64,000 nucleotides of DNA. Origin: Akkermansia muciniphila. GTDB lineage: Bacteria > Verrucomicrobiota > Verrucomicrobiia > Verrucomicrobiales > Akkermansiaceae. Every line of letters starts with the position of its first letter. Positions within the stretch are counted from its first letter, which is position 1. Location: positions 1 through 64,000 of the forward strand of contig SFDX01000012.1 in NCBI GenBank assembly GCA_004557455.1, read 5' to 3'. Shown here one piece after another: positions 31,247 through 41,185 of the stretch. The notes beneath the pieces were generated by a model, which did no database searches, was not told the DNA's origin, and saw only the letters and a program-made list of their open reading frames with translations. The translations under genes and the position numbers were made by a program.

Positions 31247-32356
31247 ATGACAGACCCGAGAACGACCCAACTGGCGCAGAACCTGGTGAAGCACTCCTGC
31301 AAGGTGCAACCCGGCGAGCGAGTGCTGCTGGATATGTTTGACACCCCGGACGAGGTGGCCATTCAACTGATACGCGCCGTACGCGCTGCGGGCGGCATTC
31401 CCCACCTGCATCTGCACCACGGCCGCGTGACCCGCGAAATGCTCTCCGGCGCCACCGAACCGCAGTACGAAGCCATCGGCAAATTCGCGCTGGCGGAGAT
31501 GCAGGCCATGGACTGCTACATCGCCGTGCGCGGCGGCCACAACAGCTTCGAGAACAGCGGCGTGCCCGCCGAGAACATGAGCCTAGCCCAGCGCCTGCTG
31601 CGTCCCTCCATCGACGAGCGCGTGAACCACACCCGCTGGTGCGTGCTCCGCTGGCCCACCCCCGCCATGGCCCAGGGAGCAGGGATGAGCACCGAGGCCT
31701 TCGAGGACTTCTACTTCCGCTGCTGTCTGGCCGACTACAGCAGCCTGCGCGTAGCGATGGACAAACTGGCCGCCCGCATGATGCGCACGGACCGCGTGCA
31801 CATCGTGGGCCCCGGCACGGACCTCACCTTCTCCATCAAGGGCATGCCCGCCATCCCCTGCTCCGGCGAGCTGAACATACCGGACGGCGAGGTCTTCTCC
31901 GCCCCCGTGCGGGACAGCGTGAACGGCGTGGTGAGCTACACGGCCCCCTCCCTCTACCGCGGCATTCCCTTCGAGGGCGTGAAGCTGCGCTTCGAGAACG
32001 GCAAGATTGTCGAGGCCCACTGCGACGGCAAGGATGCGGAGTTGAACGCCATTTTGGACAGCGATGAAGGCGCACGCTACATCGGCGAGTTTGCCTTGGG
32101 CGTGAACCCGGAGGTGCTCAAGCCCATGCGCGACATCCTCTTTGACGAGAAGATCGCCGGTTCCTTCCACTTTACCCCCGGACAGGCCTACGAAGAGTGC
32201 GACAACGGCAACCGCTCTCAGGTACACTGGGACTTGGTGTGCATTCAGCGCAAGGACTACGGCGGCGGCGAGATTTACTTCGACGGCGAGCTGATCCGCA
32301 AGGACGGCATCTTCACCGACCCCGAACTGAGCATTCTGAACCCCGCAACCCACTGA
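31247..32356 (+). CDS. M29 family metallo-aminopeptidase, first of a tandem pair
   Basis: A 369-residue cytoplasmic aminopeptidase of the thermophilic AmpS/PepS/AmpT family, which removes N-terminal residues using two metal ions. Conserved stretches carrying metal ligands are SGELNIPDGEVFSAPVRDS, ARYIGEFALGVNP and VHWDLV, and the C-terminus DGELIRKDGIFTDPEL is typical. The N-terminal half has GGIPHLHLHHGRV and an unusual MDCYIAVRGGHNSFENSGVP. A second copy of identical length and clearly related along its whole length follows seven bases after the stop codon. Substrate preference is unknown. Confidence 0.92.
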   Translation: MTDPRTTQLAQNLVKHSCKVQPGERVLLDMFDTPDEVAIQLIRAVRAAGGIPHLHLHHGRVTREMLSGATEPQYEAIGKFALAEMQAMDCYIAVRGGHNSFENSGVPAENMSLAQRLLRPSIDERVNHTRWCVLRWPTPAMAQGAGMSTEAFEDFYFRCCLADYSSLRVAMDKLAARMMRTDRVHIVGPGTDLTFSIKGMPAIPCSGELNIPDGEVFSAPVRDSVNGVVSYTAPSLYRGIPFEGVKLRFENGKIVEAHCDGKDAELNAILDSDEGARYIGEFALGVNPEVLKPMRDILFDEKIAGSFHFTPGQAYEECDNGNRSQVHWDLVCIQRKDYGGGEIYFDGELIRKDGIFTDPELSILNPATH

Positions 32357-32363
32357 TAAGGCC

Positions 32364-33473
32364 ATGACCGACCCGAGATTGGAGCAACTGGCACGCCAGG
32401 TCGTGAACTACTCCGTACGCGTGCAGCCCGGGGAGCATGTGAACCTGCGCATGCAGAACATACCGGACGAGATGGTGGTGCAGCTCATCCGCGCGGTACG
32501 TGCCGCAGGGGGTATTCCCCATGTGGAGCTGGGACACAGCCGCATCAGCCGCGAGCTGAACCGCGAGGCAACCGAGGAGCAGTACGCCTTGGAGGGCCGC
32601 TACCGCTTACAGCGCGCGCAGGATATGGATGTGCACATCTGCTTCTATGCGGATGACAACACCTTCGAGACCGCCGACGTGCCCGCCGAGCGCATGAAGC
32701 TGGTGAGCAAGCACCTGCGCGAGGCAAGCAACTTTACCGTCAACCAACGCAAGTGGACCGTGCTGGCCTGGCCCACGCCCTCCATGGCGCAGGCGGCGGG
32801 CATGAGCACCGAGGACTTCGAGGACTTTTACTTCCGCTGCTGCCTGGCCGACTACGCCAAGCTGAAGCAGGGCATGGAGAAGATCAAGGCCATGATGGAG
32901 GCCACGGACCGCGTGCGCATCGTGGGACCGGGCACGGACCTAGAGTTCTCCATCAAGGGGATACCCGCCATCGTCTGCGCGGGGGATTGCAATGTACCGG
33001 ACGGCGAGGTATACACGGCGCCCGTGCGGGACAGCATCAACGGCACCCTCTGCTACAACGCCCCGAGCATCTACCACGGCATCCCCTTCGACGGCGTGCG
33101 CTTCCGCTTTGAAAACGGCAAGATCGTCGAGGCCCACTGCAACGGCAAGGACGCCGAGCTGAACGCCATTCTGGACACCGACCCCGGCGCGCGCTACATC
33201 GGCGAATTTGCCCTGGGCCTGAACCCGCATGTGCTCAAACCCATGCGCGACATTCTCTTTGACGAGAAGATCGCCGGATCCTTCCACCTGACCCCCGGGC
33301 AGTGTTACGACGAGGCCCCGAACGGCAACGAATCCGCCATTCACTGGGACCTGGTGTGCATTCAGCGCGAGGAATGCGGCGGCGGCGAGATCTACTTTGA
33401 CGGCAAGCTGATCCGCAAGGACGGCATCTTCACCGACCCCGAGCTGAGCATCTTCAACGCCATCCGCGACTGA
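32364..33473 (+). CDS. M29 family metallo-aminopeptidase, second of a tandem pair
   Basis: A paralogue of the preceding gene, also 369 residues. The metal-binding half is nearly the same (CNVPDGEVYTAPVRDS, ARYIGEFALGLNP, IHWDLV), while the N-terminal third differs more (VELGHSRISRELNREATEEQYALEGRYRLQRAQ, given here in two recognisable parts: VELGHSRISRELNR and QRAQDMDVHICFYADDN). The divergence is concentrated where the substrate cleft is expected, which suggests different peptide preference rather than simple dosage. Its stop codon shares one base with the start of the next gene (TGATG). Confidence 0.92.
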   Translation: MTDPRLEQLARQVVNYSVRVQPGEHVNLRMQNIPDEMVVQLIRAVRAAGGIPHVELGHSRISRELNREATEEQYALEGRYRLQRAQDMDVHICFYADDNTFETADVPAERMKLVSKHLREASNFTVNQRKWTVLAWPTPSMAQAAGMSTEDFEDFYFRCCLADYAKLKQGMEKIKAMMEATDRVRIVGPGTDLEFSIKGIPAIVCAGDCNVPDGEVYTAPVRDSINGTLCYNAPSIYHGIPFDGVRFRFENGKIVEAHCNGKDAELNAILDTDPGARYIGEFALGLNPHVLKPMRDILFDEKIAGSFHLTPGQCYDEAPNGNESAIHWDLVCIQREECGGGEIYFDGKLIRKDGIFTDPELSIFNAIRD

Positions 33474-34300
33474 TGAAAGCGTTTCTCCGCCGGCATTGGA
33501 AGCTGTGCATCCTCCTGCTGTTGCTGGTTGTCGCGTACCACGGGATGAAGTGGTACGGCCGCTACGGCGCGCGGCAGTTGGAGGTGAACCACCTGAGCAT
33601 GCCGACGGAGACCCTGCCGGGCGTGGGGCCCCTGCGCATTGCCTTTTTAGCAGATGTACATGACAGCCGGGAGCTGCTGGATGAGGCCCTGGATGCCATC
33701 GAGCAGGCCAAGCCGGACCTCATTATCTTCGGCGGCGACCTCATCATGGTCAACACCCGCTTTATGCGCACGCGGCGGATGGTGCAGGCCCTGCGGCGCA
33801 TGAAGAGCATTGCCCCCACCTTCGCCATCCTGGGGAATCAGGATTACGAGAAACAGGAGCAGGTGGAACGCGTGTATCGCACGGCGGGCATCCCCCTGCT
33901 CCGCAATCAATCCGTGGAATGGCAGAGCCCCGCCGGGCACCGCCTGCGCATCGTGGGCTTGGGGGACTACAACGAAGGAGACGAGGCCCCGGAGCAATGC
34001 ATGGCCGGGCAGGCTGCGGACGATGTGCCGGTGCTGCTGCTCTCCCATGACCCGGAGAGCCGGGAACTGCTGGCCGACTACCACTGGCACCTGATGCTGA
34101 GCGGACACACGCACGGCGGGCAGCTGGGGGTGCCCTTCACCGAGCCGCGTCGCTTCATCAGCCTGCGCTCGGATATGCCCGCCGGGCTCTATTCCTTTGA
34201 CCGTGGACGCCGCATTTTCGTGACGCGCGGCGTGGGTTCCACCATGGGCATGCGCTTCTTCTGCCCGCCGGAGGTGAATATCATTGACATCGGCCGCTGA
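33473..34300 (+). CDS. Membrane-anchored calcineurin-like metallophosphoesterase (YaeI-like)
   Basis: A 275-residue protein with an N-terminal membrane anchor (residues 10-25) and a calcineurin-like two-metal phosphoesterase domain: ADVHDS (DxH), GGDLIMV (GD), LGNQDYE (GN-D), LSHDPES and SGHTHGGQLG. The architecture matches the YaeI/YkuE family, which acts on phospholipid-type substrates including UDP-2,3-diacylglucosamine in some bacteria. Since LpxI is encoded at 45.6 kb, a different substrate is likely here. Start overlaps the previous stop codon by one base. Confidence 0.9.
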   Translation: MKAFLRRHWKLCILLLLLVVAYHGMKWYGRYGARQLEVNHLSMPTETLPGVGPLRIAFLADVHDSRELLDEALDAIEQAKPDLIIFGGDLIMVNTRFMRTRRMVQALRRMKSIAPTFAILGNQDYEKQEQVERVYRTAGIPLLRNQSVEWQSPAGHRLRIVGLGDYNEGDEAPEQCMAGQAADDVPVLLLSHDPESRELLADYHWHLMLSGHTHGGQLGVPFTEPRRFISLRSDMPAGLYSFDRGRRIFVTRGVGSTMGMRFFCPPEVNIIDIGR

Positions 34301-34311
34301 ACCGGGGACCT

Positions 34312-34728
34312 TCAGCGTTGGAAGGTTCCCACGTGCAGCAGCTCACGCCGCGGGCAGTAAAAGAACCAAGTGCCCCGCCAATCACCTTTCGGCTCGCGAA
34401 GACCGTACAGGCCTTTCTCCGTGCGGAAGGATTTGAGGTCCATCGTAAAAAACTCCTCAAGAGCCTCGTCGGAGAACTGCCAGTCGCCCTCCTTGTCCAT
34501 ATTCTTCTTCAGCGCAGCGAACTGCTCAGAACTCACGTTGAAGCAATAGCTCTCCTCGTAACAAAAGATATTGAGCAAGCGATGCAGGCCGTAGTGCTGT
34601 GTAGCCCCGTAGGCCGGCATATTCAACCCGGTCTTTCTGCGGCAATCCGGAACAGTCGTAAAATAGCTGTAGATGATCACCACGATCATGCTCAGGATTA
34701 CCCCTAACATAAAGAAATTGCTTTTCAT
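34312..34728 (-). CDS. Small membrane-anchored protein of unknown function
   Basis: A 138-residue protein with one N-terminal transmembrane helix (residues 5-25) and an extracytoplasmic domain with two pairs of cysteines and a C-terminal WRGTWFFYCPRRELLHVG. It converges with the metallophosphoesterase gene, 11 bases away. The start ATG at 34728 lies 15 bases after a good promoter. I do not recognise the family. Confidence 0.7.
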   Translation of the reverse strand: MKSNFFMLGVILSMIVVIIYSYFTTVPDCRRKTGLNMPAYGATQHYGLHRLLNIFCYEESYCFNVSSEQFAALKKNMDKEGDWQFSDEALEEFFTMDLKSFRTEKGLYGLREPKGDWRGTWFFYCPRRELLHVGTFQR

Positions 34729-34743
34729 AAGCGGGGACGCCCC

Positions 34744-34772
34744 ATACTACACGCTGCGGCATGTCTTGGCAA
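34744..34772 (-). promoter_or_regulatory. Promoter of the small membrane protein gene
   Basis: Minus strand: TTGCCA (34772-34767), 17 bases, TAGTAT (34749-34744). Confidence 0.7.
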
Positions 34773-34833
34773 TATCCAATTTCGCCAGCAGGGGGCTTAT
34801 GACGCAAAGAGTCGGGCAGGACAAGCTTTTTTC

Positions 34834-34862
34834 TTGGCATGGCAGGGTTTTCGTGGTAAATT
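34834..34862 (+). promoter_or_regulatory. Promoter of the small lipoprotein-galM unit, predicted leaderless
   Basis: TTGGCA (34834-34839), 17 bases, TAAATT (34857-34862), then seven bases to the ATG at 34870. Confidence 0.7.
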
Positions 34863-34869
34863 CGGAACC

Positions 34870-35325
34870 ATGAACAAGCAAAGCTACAAGCATCTGCTCG
34901 GCACGGCAGCGGCAGCGGCGGCGGCTCTCTGCCTCGTCTCCTGCGAGACGGTGACACCGGCCACCCGCATTCAGGAGAACCCGGCGATGTACAGCCAACT
35001 ACCGGAGAAGCAACAGCAGTTGGTGAGAGCCGGTCACATTACCTACGGCATGTCGACAGCAGCCGTTTATCTGGCCTGGGGCGCGCCGCAGCGCAAAGCA
35101 ACCCTGGGGCTGCGCAATGGCAAGACGGCGGAGAAATGGGTGTACACCAAGCCGAGGCCGGTGAGCATATCGAATGATTTTTACCCCTACGGGCCCAGCT
35201 ATGGTCCCTATTGGGATAACTACTACTTCCCGCACCACGGCGTGTCCACCGCTTGGTTGCAGGAGGAGTCCGCCAGCGTGCAATTCGAGAACGGAAAGGT
35301 TGTCTCTTGGCAACAGCAGCAATAA
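34870..35325 (+). CDS. Small lipoprotein of unknown function
   Basis: A 151-residue lipoprotein with a clean lipobox (CLVSC, Cys25). The mature part contains HITYGMSTAAVYLAWGAP, a pattern shared with small outer-membrane assembly lipoproteins of the SmpA/BamE-like fold (a G-M-s-x-x-V-x-x-x-x-G-x-P strand-helix motif), and EKWVY, then QFENGKVVSW at the end, which also fits that fold. A BamE-like role is therefore possible but unproven. The longer frame from 34834 overlaps the promoter. galM follows 17 bases later. Confidence 0.75.
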   Translation: MNKQSYKHLLGTAAAAAAALCLVSCETVTPATRIQENPAMYSQLPEKQQQLVRAGHITYGMSTAAVYLAWGAPQRKATLGLRNGKTAEKWVYTKPRPVSISNDFYPYGPSYGPYWDNYYFPHHGVSTAWLQEESASVQFENGKVVSWQQQQ

Positions 35326-35342
35326 CCCCCTTCCCTTTGTTT

Positions 35343-36281
35343 ATGAAAGAAGATACCACTCACGCACATATCATTACCCTGCGCACCCCGCAGGCAGAGG
35401 TACGGCTCACGGATTTCGGGGCACGTATCCTGAGCTTTATTTATCAAGGAACAGACTGCCTGTACGGACCGAAGACCTTGGACGACGCAGCGGCGGATGA
35501 CTGCTACTGCGGGGCCATCTGCGGACGCGTGGCCAACCGCATCGCCGGCGGGCAATTCGGGCTGGACGGGTGCGGATACTCGCTGGCCTGTAACAATGGC
35601 CCGAACAGCCTGCACGGCGGTAATCTCGGCTACAGTGGCCGGGTCTGGCAGATTGAATCGCAGACGGAGACGGAGCTGGTGCTCTCCCTTACCTCCCCGG
35701 ACGGCGAGGAGGGCTACCCGGGCTGTGTTCAACTGAAGGCAACATATACCCTGCAGGAGAGCACCCTGAGCCTGCGGATGGAGGCACAGACGGACGCCCC
35801 CACCCTGCTGAACCTGACCAACCACGCCTACTGGAACCTGGACGGCACCGGCACGATTGACGAGCGGCATTGCCTACAGGTGCGGGCGGAGGAGTATACC
35901 CCCATGGTGGCAAACATCCCCACGGGAGAGGTCTGCCCCGTGGCAGGCACACCCTATGACCTGCGGCAGCCGGTACCCTTTGAGACGCGCAATGCCCCGG
36001 AGGCTCCCCTGCCCGGCGGCTTTGATGATAACTATGCACTCTGCGGCGGGCCGGGTATGCGGGAGGTAGCTCTGCTGACCAACGGTCGGCGAACCCTGCG
36101 GCTGCAAACGGACGCGCCGGGGCTGCAGGTCTACACGGGGGATTACCTGCCCCTAAAGCGAGGCGGTGTGGCCCTGGAGGCGCAGAATTACCCGGACTCC
36201 CCGCACCACCCGAACTTCCCGAGCATTGTACTGCGCCCCGGCGAGGTATACTGCCGCACCATCAGCTGGTGTCTGGAATAA
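35343..36281 (+). CDS. galM: Aldose 1-epimerase (galactose mutarotase)
   Basis: Interconverts alpha and beta anomers of galactose or glucose ahead of the Leloir pathway. At 312 residues it is close to the family norm. GRVANRIAGGQF, NSLHGG (catalytic-site His region), NLTNHAYWNL (general acid His) and VALEAQNYPDSPHHPNFPS (catalytic Glu) are all present. The protein has no signal peptide, so it is cytoplasmic. It shares a transcript with the lipoprotein gene before it and ends at a strong terminator. Confidence 0.94.
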   Translation: MKEDTTHAHIITLRTPQAEVRLTDFGARILSFIYQGTDCLYGPKTLDDAAADDCYCGAICGRVANRIAGGQFGLDGCGYSLACNNGPNSLHGGNLGYSGRVWQIESQTETELVLSLTSPDGEEGYPGCVQLKATYTLQESTLSLRMEAQTDAPTLLNLTNHAYWNLDGTGTIDERHCLQVRAEEYTPMVANIPTGEVCPVAGTPYDLRQPVPFETRNAPEAPLPGGFDDNYALCGGPGMREVALLTNGRRTLRLQTDAPGLQVYTGDYLPLKRGGVALEAQNYPDSPHHPNFPSIVLRPGEVYCRTISWCLE

Positions 36282-36302
36282 GCCGCTCCCCCTTACCCCA
36301 CA

Positions 36303-36334
36303 GCACTGCCGCACGCACACGGCAGTGCTTTTTT
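36303..36334 (+). terminator. Strong terminator of galM
   Basis: GCACTGCCG (36303-36311) and CGGCAGTGC (36320-36328) followed by six T residues. Confidence 0.93.
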
Positions 36335-36379
36335 GCGTATGCGGGGCAGATTTTGCTTCCCTTACGCGCCGCATGGGCG

Positions 36380-36385
36380 TATAAT
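36380..36385 (+). promoter_or_regulatory. argG -10 box
   Basis: A consensus TATAAT 42 bases before the argG ATG. The -35 is unclear: 17 bases upstream reads TTCCCT, and a TTGCTT lies 21 bases upstream. Confidence 0.6.
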
Positions 36386-36427
36386 ACCCGCGAACGCACG
36401 GTGAACCTCCGCGCGGCAGTAATCAAG

Positions 36428-37717
<1,290 letters not shown>

Positions 37718-37729
37718 TCATCCTTACAG

Positions 37730-37764
37730 GGCACCGTCTTGCACCCGGCAGGGCGGTGCCTTTT
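37730..37764 (+). terminator. Terminator of argG
   Basis: GGCACCG (37730-37736) and CGGTGCC (37754-37760) followed by TTTT. It ends just before the GTG start of the glycosyltransferase. Confidence 0.8.
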
Positions 37765-37771
37765 GCGCGCT

Positions 37772-38809
37772 GTGGCCCCTGCTCTTCCCAAGATTTCCTA
37801 CGTTCTTACCTCGCATAACCGTAGCCGGTATATCCGAGAGGCGGTGGAGAGTGCTTTGGCCCAGGATTACCCGGGGGAGCTGGAGTTCATCTTCTCGGAT
37901 GATTGCTCCACGGATGACACCTACGATATCATCTGCCGCTGCGCTGCCGACTACACCGGGCCCCACCGGGTGATCACAACCCGGACGCCGAGGAACATGG
38001 GGCTGGCGGGTAACACGAATCACGCGGTATCGCTGGCTACGGGGGAGTGGGTTATCCGCGCTGATGACGATGACCTGGCGGCCGTGGACCGCTGCAGCGT
38101 CATCGCCCGGGCCATTGCCGAGCACCCCGGGTGTACCTACGTGGTCACGGGGCTCCGGGCTTTCACCGATGCCACTGCGGACGAGGCGCGAGCGGCGTCC
38201 CGCACTCCCAGCGGCACCCACGCCGCAGCGAGGGTTGTGTCGCTCGCAGACGGGCCCATCTCCCCGCTCTTCCCGGGGGCGAACTCGCTGTATTCCTACA
38301 AGGCTTGGCATATCAGCGTTTATCGTACCTTCGGGCCCTTGGACGAGGAGGCCTACTATGTTGACGACTTGTCCTGTTACTACCGCGCCAACATTCTCGG
38401 CTCCGGGGTCTACTTGGACAACGTCCCCGCCGTTCTGATGCGACAAGGCAGCGGCAACCAAAGCCGAGGCGGCGATGACGCATCGCGCGGCTACCGCGCC
38501 ATCGTCCGACTGGAGCGTTTCAATGACAAATACTTCAACGTCACGGTCCCACCCCTCACCCGCGAGCTCTCCGCCTACCGCACCTACGCGGCAACCCACC
38601 CCTCCCCCAACCTCGCAGGGCTCCTCAATGCCATTGAGGAGGACATCAACACCCGCAAGCTCCTCAGCACCTTCTGGCGCCGCGGCATCCTTAACCGCAT
38701 CCGCATCTCCCGCCGCCTCGGCTACAAAAGCCTCTTCTCCGCCATCCGCTGCCTTCCCCTGCCGGTATTTGCCTCCCTGCTGGCCTTGGGCAGAAGACTG
38801 AAACGATAA
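37772..38809 (+). CDS. Family 2 glycosyltransferase
   Basis: A GT-A fold sugar transferase of about 345 residues for surface polysaccharide synthesis. KISYVLTSHNRSRYIREAVES and SDDCSTDDTYDII are the N-terminal nucleotide-sugar motifs, and RADDDDLAAVDR is the DxD metal site; the C-terminal half has a basic, helical tail that may lie on the membrane. The open frame begins with a TTG inside the argG terminator; I prefer the GTG at 37772 because it lies beyond the terminator and leaves a normal N-terminus. No promoter was found, so expression may depend on read-through. The next glycosyltransferase begins six bases after its stop codon. Confidence 0.88.
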   Translation: MAPALPKISYVLTSHNRSRYIREAVESALAQDYPGELEFIFSDDCSTDDTYDIICRCAADYTGPHRVITTRTPRNMGLAGNTNHAVSLATGEWVIRADDDDLAAVDRCSVIARAIAEHPGCTYVVTGLRAFTDATADEARAASRTPSGTHAAARVVSLADGPISPLFPGANSLYSYKAWHISVYRTFGPLDEEAYYVDDLSCYYRANILGSGVYLDNVPAVLMRQGSGNQSRGGDDASRGYRAIVRLERFNDKYFNVTVPPLTRELSAYRTYAATHPSPNLAGLLNAIEEDINTRKLLSTFWRRGILNRIRISRRLGYKSLFSAIRCLPLPVFASLLALGRRLKR

Positions 38810-38814
38810 ACTCT

Positions 38815-39966
38815 ATGTCCGAACTCTCTGTCTTCATGCACCCCAGAGCCTTCTGGATCGGCAAATATACCGGAGTCAGTCGCTACGTCTGCGAGCTTAT
38901 TCAGGGACTCCTCGATAAGGGAGTGGAGGTGCAGTTGCCTATCCTCGAGACTCCTAACGGCTACCTCCGAAAGGCGGATTTTTTTCCGCTTGTATCGCAA
39001 GGTTCGCCGAAGGAAGCCCTCCTTTGGAAGTGGATCAGTAAGGTCCCAATTTGCCCAGCTTGGGCAGAATTAGCAAGGCGCCAAATGTTGCGAACTCAGG
39101 GTCTGAAGGCACTGAAAACTCTGCGCTACGACCTTGTCCACCCCACGCATAACAACGCCACGGAAATTCTGCCTCACATCAAAAAAACGCCGTTGGTCAT
39201 CACGATACATGATATGACCCACGAGCTCTTCCCACAGAGTTTTTCTCCGGCAGACCCGTCAGCCCATCGCAAAAGAGAATTTGCACGCAGAGCTGACAGA
39301 ATCATTGCTATCTCCCGCAGGACAAAGGAGGATGCGGTCCGTATTCTCGGGGTTGATCCCGACATCGTTGATGTTGTCTATCACGGCAACTCACTCACTC
39401 TTCCACGCATTCCGTTGGCCCACATTCCGCCACTGCCGGAGCGCTACGTTCTCTTTGTTGGAAAACGTGCGGGATACAAAAATTTCGAAAATTTTATCAA
39501 AGCTTTCTCAATCATTCACCAAAAAAAACCGGAGCTTCATTTAATGTGCGTGGGCGGAGGCGCATTTTCCGATGAAGAAAACAGGCTGATAGCAGAGCTC
39601 AGACTGGCTCCTTTTGTCAGGCAACTTCCCGCCGATGACGCTCTGTTAGCCACGCTGTACAGCAAGGCGGAATTCTTTGTTTACCCCTCCCTTTACGAGG
39701 GATTTGGCCTCCCCCTTTTGGAGGCCTTTTCCTGCGGTGCTCCCGTTGTCTGCTCCGATGCCAGCTGTTTTCCGGAAATTGCGGGGGACGCAGCTCTGTA
39801 TTTTGATGGAAATTCCATCAAAAATATCGCAGAGGCGATGGAGGAGGCATTTCTGAACGAGTCTCTGCGAAACAAGCTCCGGAGGAAAGGGACAGAGAGA
39901 CTCACGCACTTCTCATGGGCAAAGTGCGCGGAAGAAACATTGACAAGTTATCAACGGGTGCTATGA
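38815..39966 (+). CDS. Family 4 glycosyltransferase (GT-B fold)
   Basis: A 383-residue GT-B enzyme. FWIGKYTGVSRYVCEL at the N-terminus, DRIIAISRRTKEDAV at the lobe junction, YVLFVGKRAGYKNFENFIKAF as the donor-lobe start and PSLYEGFGLPLLEAFSCGAPVV (E-x7-E type nucleotide-sugar site, quoted as PSLYEGFGLPLLEAF) place it with mannosyl- or rhamnosyl-type transferases. The gene is clearly lower in GC than its neighbours, as is common for horizontally acquired polysaccharide genes. It overlaps the following acyltransferase gene by four bases (ATGA). Confidence 0.93.
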   Translation: MSELSVFMHPRAFWIGKYTGVSRYVCELIQGLLDKGVEVQLPILETPNGYLRKADFFPLVSQGSPKEALLWKWISKVPICPAWAELARRQMLRTQGLKALKTLRYDLVHPTHNNATEILPHIKKTPLVITIHDMTHELFPQSFSPADPSAHRKREFARRADRIIAISRRTKEDAVRILGVDPDIVDVVYHGNSLTLPRIPLAHIPPLPERYVLFVGKRAGYKNFENFIKAFSIIHQKKPELHLMCVGGGAFSDEENRLIAELRLAPFVRQLPADDALLATLYSKAEFFVYPSLYEGFGLPLLEAFSCGAPVVCSDASCFPEIAGDAALYFDGNSIKNIAEAMEEAFLNESLRNKLRRKGTERLTHFSWAKCAEETLTSYQRVL

Positions 39967-40556
39967 AGCTGCTTCTCCTCAAGTTATATTACCGCTTCTG
40001 CGCGGTCTTCCTCCGGCTATCGGGGGTCAGACTCGGGAAGGGCTGTACGGTATCCGGCAGCATCCTCGTTCACAAGGCAGATAATTCTGTCATTCGACTG
40101 GGGGATCACTGCACGCTTCACAGTCTCCGACGCTTTAATCCCATCATGAGTACACAGCTCAGCCTCTGCACGGGGTGCCCCGGGGCGGAGATTTCCTTCG
40201 GGTCATATTCCGGGATGAGTGGTGGTGCTATCTACTGTGTTATGAGTATAGCAATCGGTGAAAAAACCATCATCGGTGCCGATTGCCTAATCATGGATAC
40301 AGATTGCCATTATCCGGCACCGAATGGGATGTGGGCGTCCTCTTTTCATGAGGCGGACAGAGGAGAGCCCGTTCACATCGGGAAATCCTGTTTCATCGGT
40401 GCGCGGAGCATCATTCTGAAAGGTGTGACTATCGGTGACCACTCCGTCATCGCGGCGGGAAGCGTTGTCAACCAAGATATCCCCCCCTACAGTCTCGCGG
40501 GGGGGAATCCCATTCGCATCCGTCCGCTACCGAAACACTGGCTCCCGATTGAGTAA
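39963..40556 (+). CDS. Left-handed beta-helix acyltransferase (hexapeptide repeat)
   Basis: A 197-residue O-acetyltransferase of the WcaF/NodL/LacA type that would acetylate a sugar in the surface glycan. The hexapeptide pattern is seen in RLGKGCTVSGSILV, IAIGEKTIIGADCLIMD and IGKSCFIGARSIILKGVTIG, and DTDCHYPAP carries the expected active-site histidine region. The C-terminal GGNPIRIRPLP is typical. It is translationally coupled to the upstream glycosyltransferase (ATGA overlap), completing a three-gene glycan unit. Confidence 0.9.
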   Translation: MKLLLLKLYYRFCAVFLRLSGVRLGKGCTVSGSILVHKADNSVIRLGDHCTLHSLRRFNPIMSTQLSLCTGCPGAEISFGSYSGMSGGAIYCVMSIAIGEKTIIGADCLIMDTDCHYPAPNGMWASSFHEADRGEPVHIGKSCFIGARSIILKGVTIGDHSVIAAGSVVNQDIPPYSLAGGNPIRIRPLPKHWLPIE

Positions 40557-40574
40557 ACCCATCTCATTTTCGGC

Positions 40575-40603
40575 TTTACAAGGGGCGGGGATTGGGGTAG
40601 AAT
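40575..40603 (+). promoter_or_regulatory. pyrE promoter, short leader
   Basis: TTTACA (40575-40580), 17 bases, TAGAAT (40598-40603), then nine bases to the ATG at 40613. Confidence 0.7.
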
Positions 40604-40612
40604 GGGGGAGTT

Positions 40613-41176
40613 ATGAGCGAAGCCAAACAGGAACTTCTCGGGATTTTGTTGAAAAAGTCGATCAAGACGGGGCATTTTATTCTTGCATCGGGTAAGGAGA
40701 GCGATTTGTATTGCGATTCTCGCGTGACGGCCTTGGATGCGCGGGGGGCAAATCTCATCGGCCAAGTGGGCTGGGAATTGGTGCGGGACGTGATTTTGAA
40801 GCAGCATCCGGGGGCGACGGCCATCGGTGGGATGACGATGGGCGCGGACCCGATTTCTCTGGCCATCGGGATGTATTCTGCCGGGGAGAAGCCGCTGAAT
40901 GTGTTTACAGTGCGCAAGGAGGCCAAGGACCACGGGCGCGGCAAGCGTATCGAGGGTAACTTCTCTGCCGGGCAGGAGGTTATCGTGGTGGACGACGTCA
41001 TCACGACCGGCGGCTCCACGCTGAAGGCCATCGATGCCATCGAGGCGGAGGGCGGTAAGGTGGTCGCGGCCTTGGTGCTGGTGGACCGCCAAGAAGGCGG
41101 GCGCGAGGCCATTGAGTCTCGCGGAGTGCCTGTGTTCCCCGTGTTCACGCGCGCCGATATCTTCGGCGGCAGATAA
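40613..41176 (+). CDS. pyrE: Orotate phosphoribosyltransferase
   Basis: Adds ribose 5-phosphate from PRPP to orotate in pyrimidine synthesis. The 187-residue product has SGKESDLYCDSR (orotate site), IGGMTMGADPIS, the catalytic loop VRKEAKDHGRGKRIEG with its lysines, and the PRPP signature VIVVDDVITTGGST. The fold is complete though compact. nagZ starts nine bases after the stop codon and is likely co-transcribed. Confidence 0.95.
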   Translation: MSEAKQELLGILLKKSIKTGHFILASGKESDLYCDSRVTALDARGANLIGQVGWELVRDVILKQHPGATAIGGMTMGADPISLAIGMYSAGEKPLNVFTVRKEAKDHGRGKRIEGNFSAGQEVIVVDDVITTGGSTLKAIDAIEAEGGKVVAALVLVDRQEGGREAIESRGVPVFPVFTRADIFGGR

Positions 41177-41185
41177 GTCACAGCA

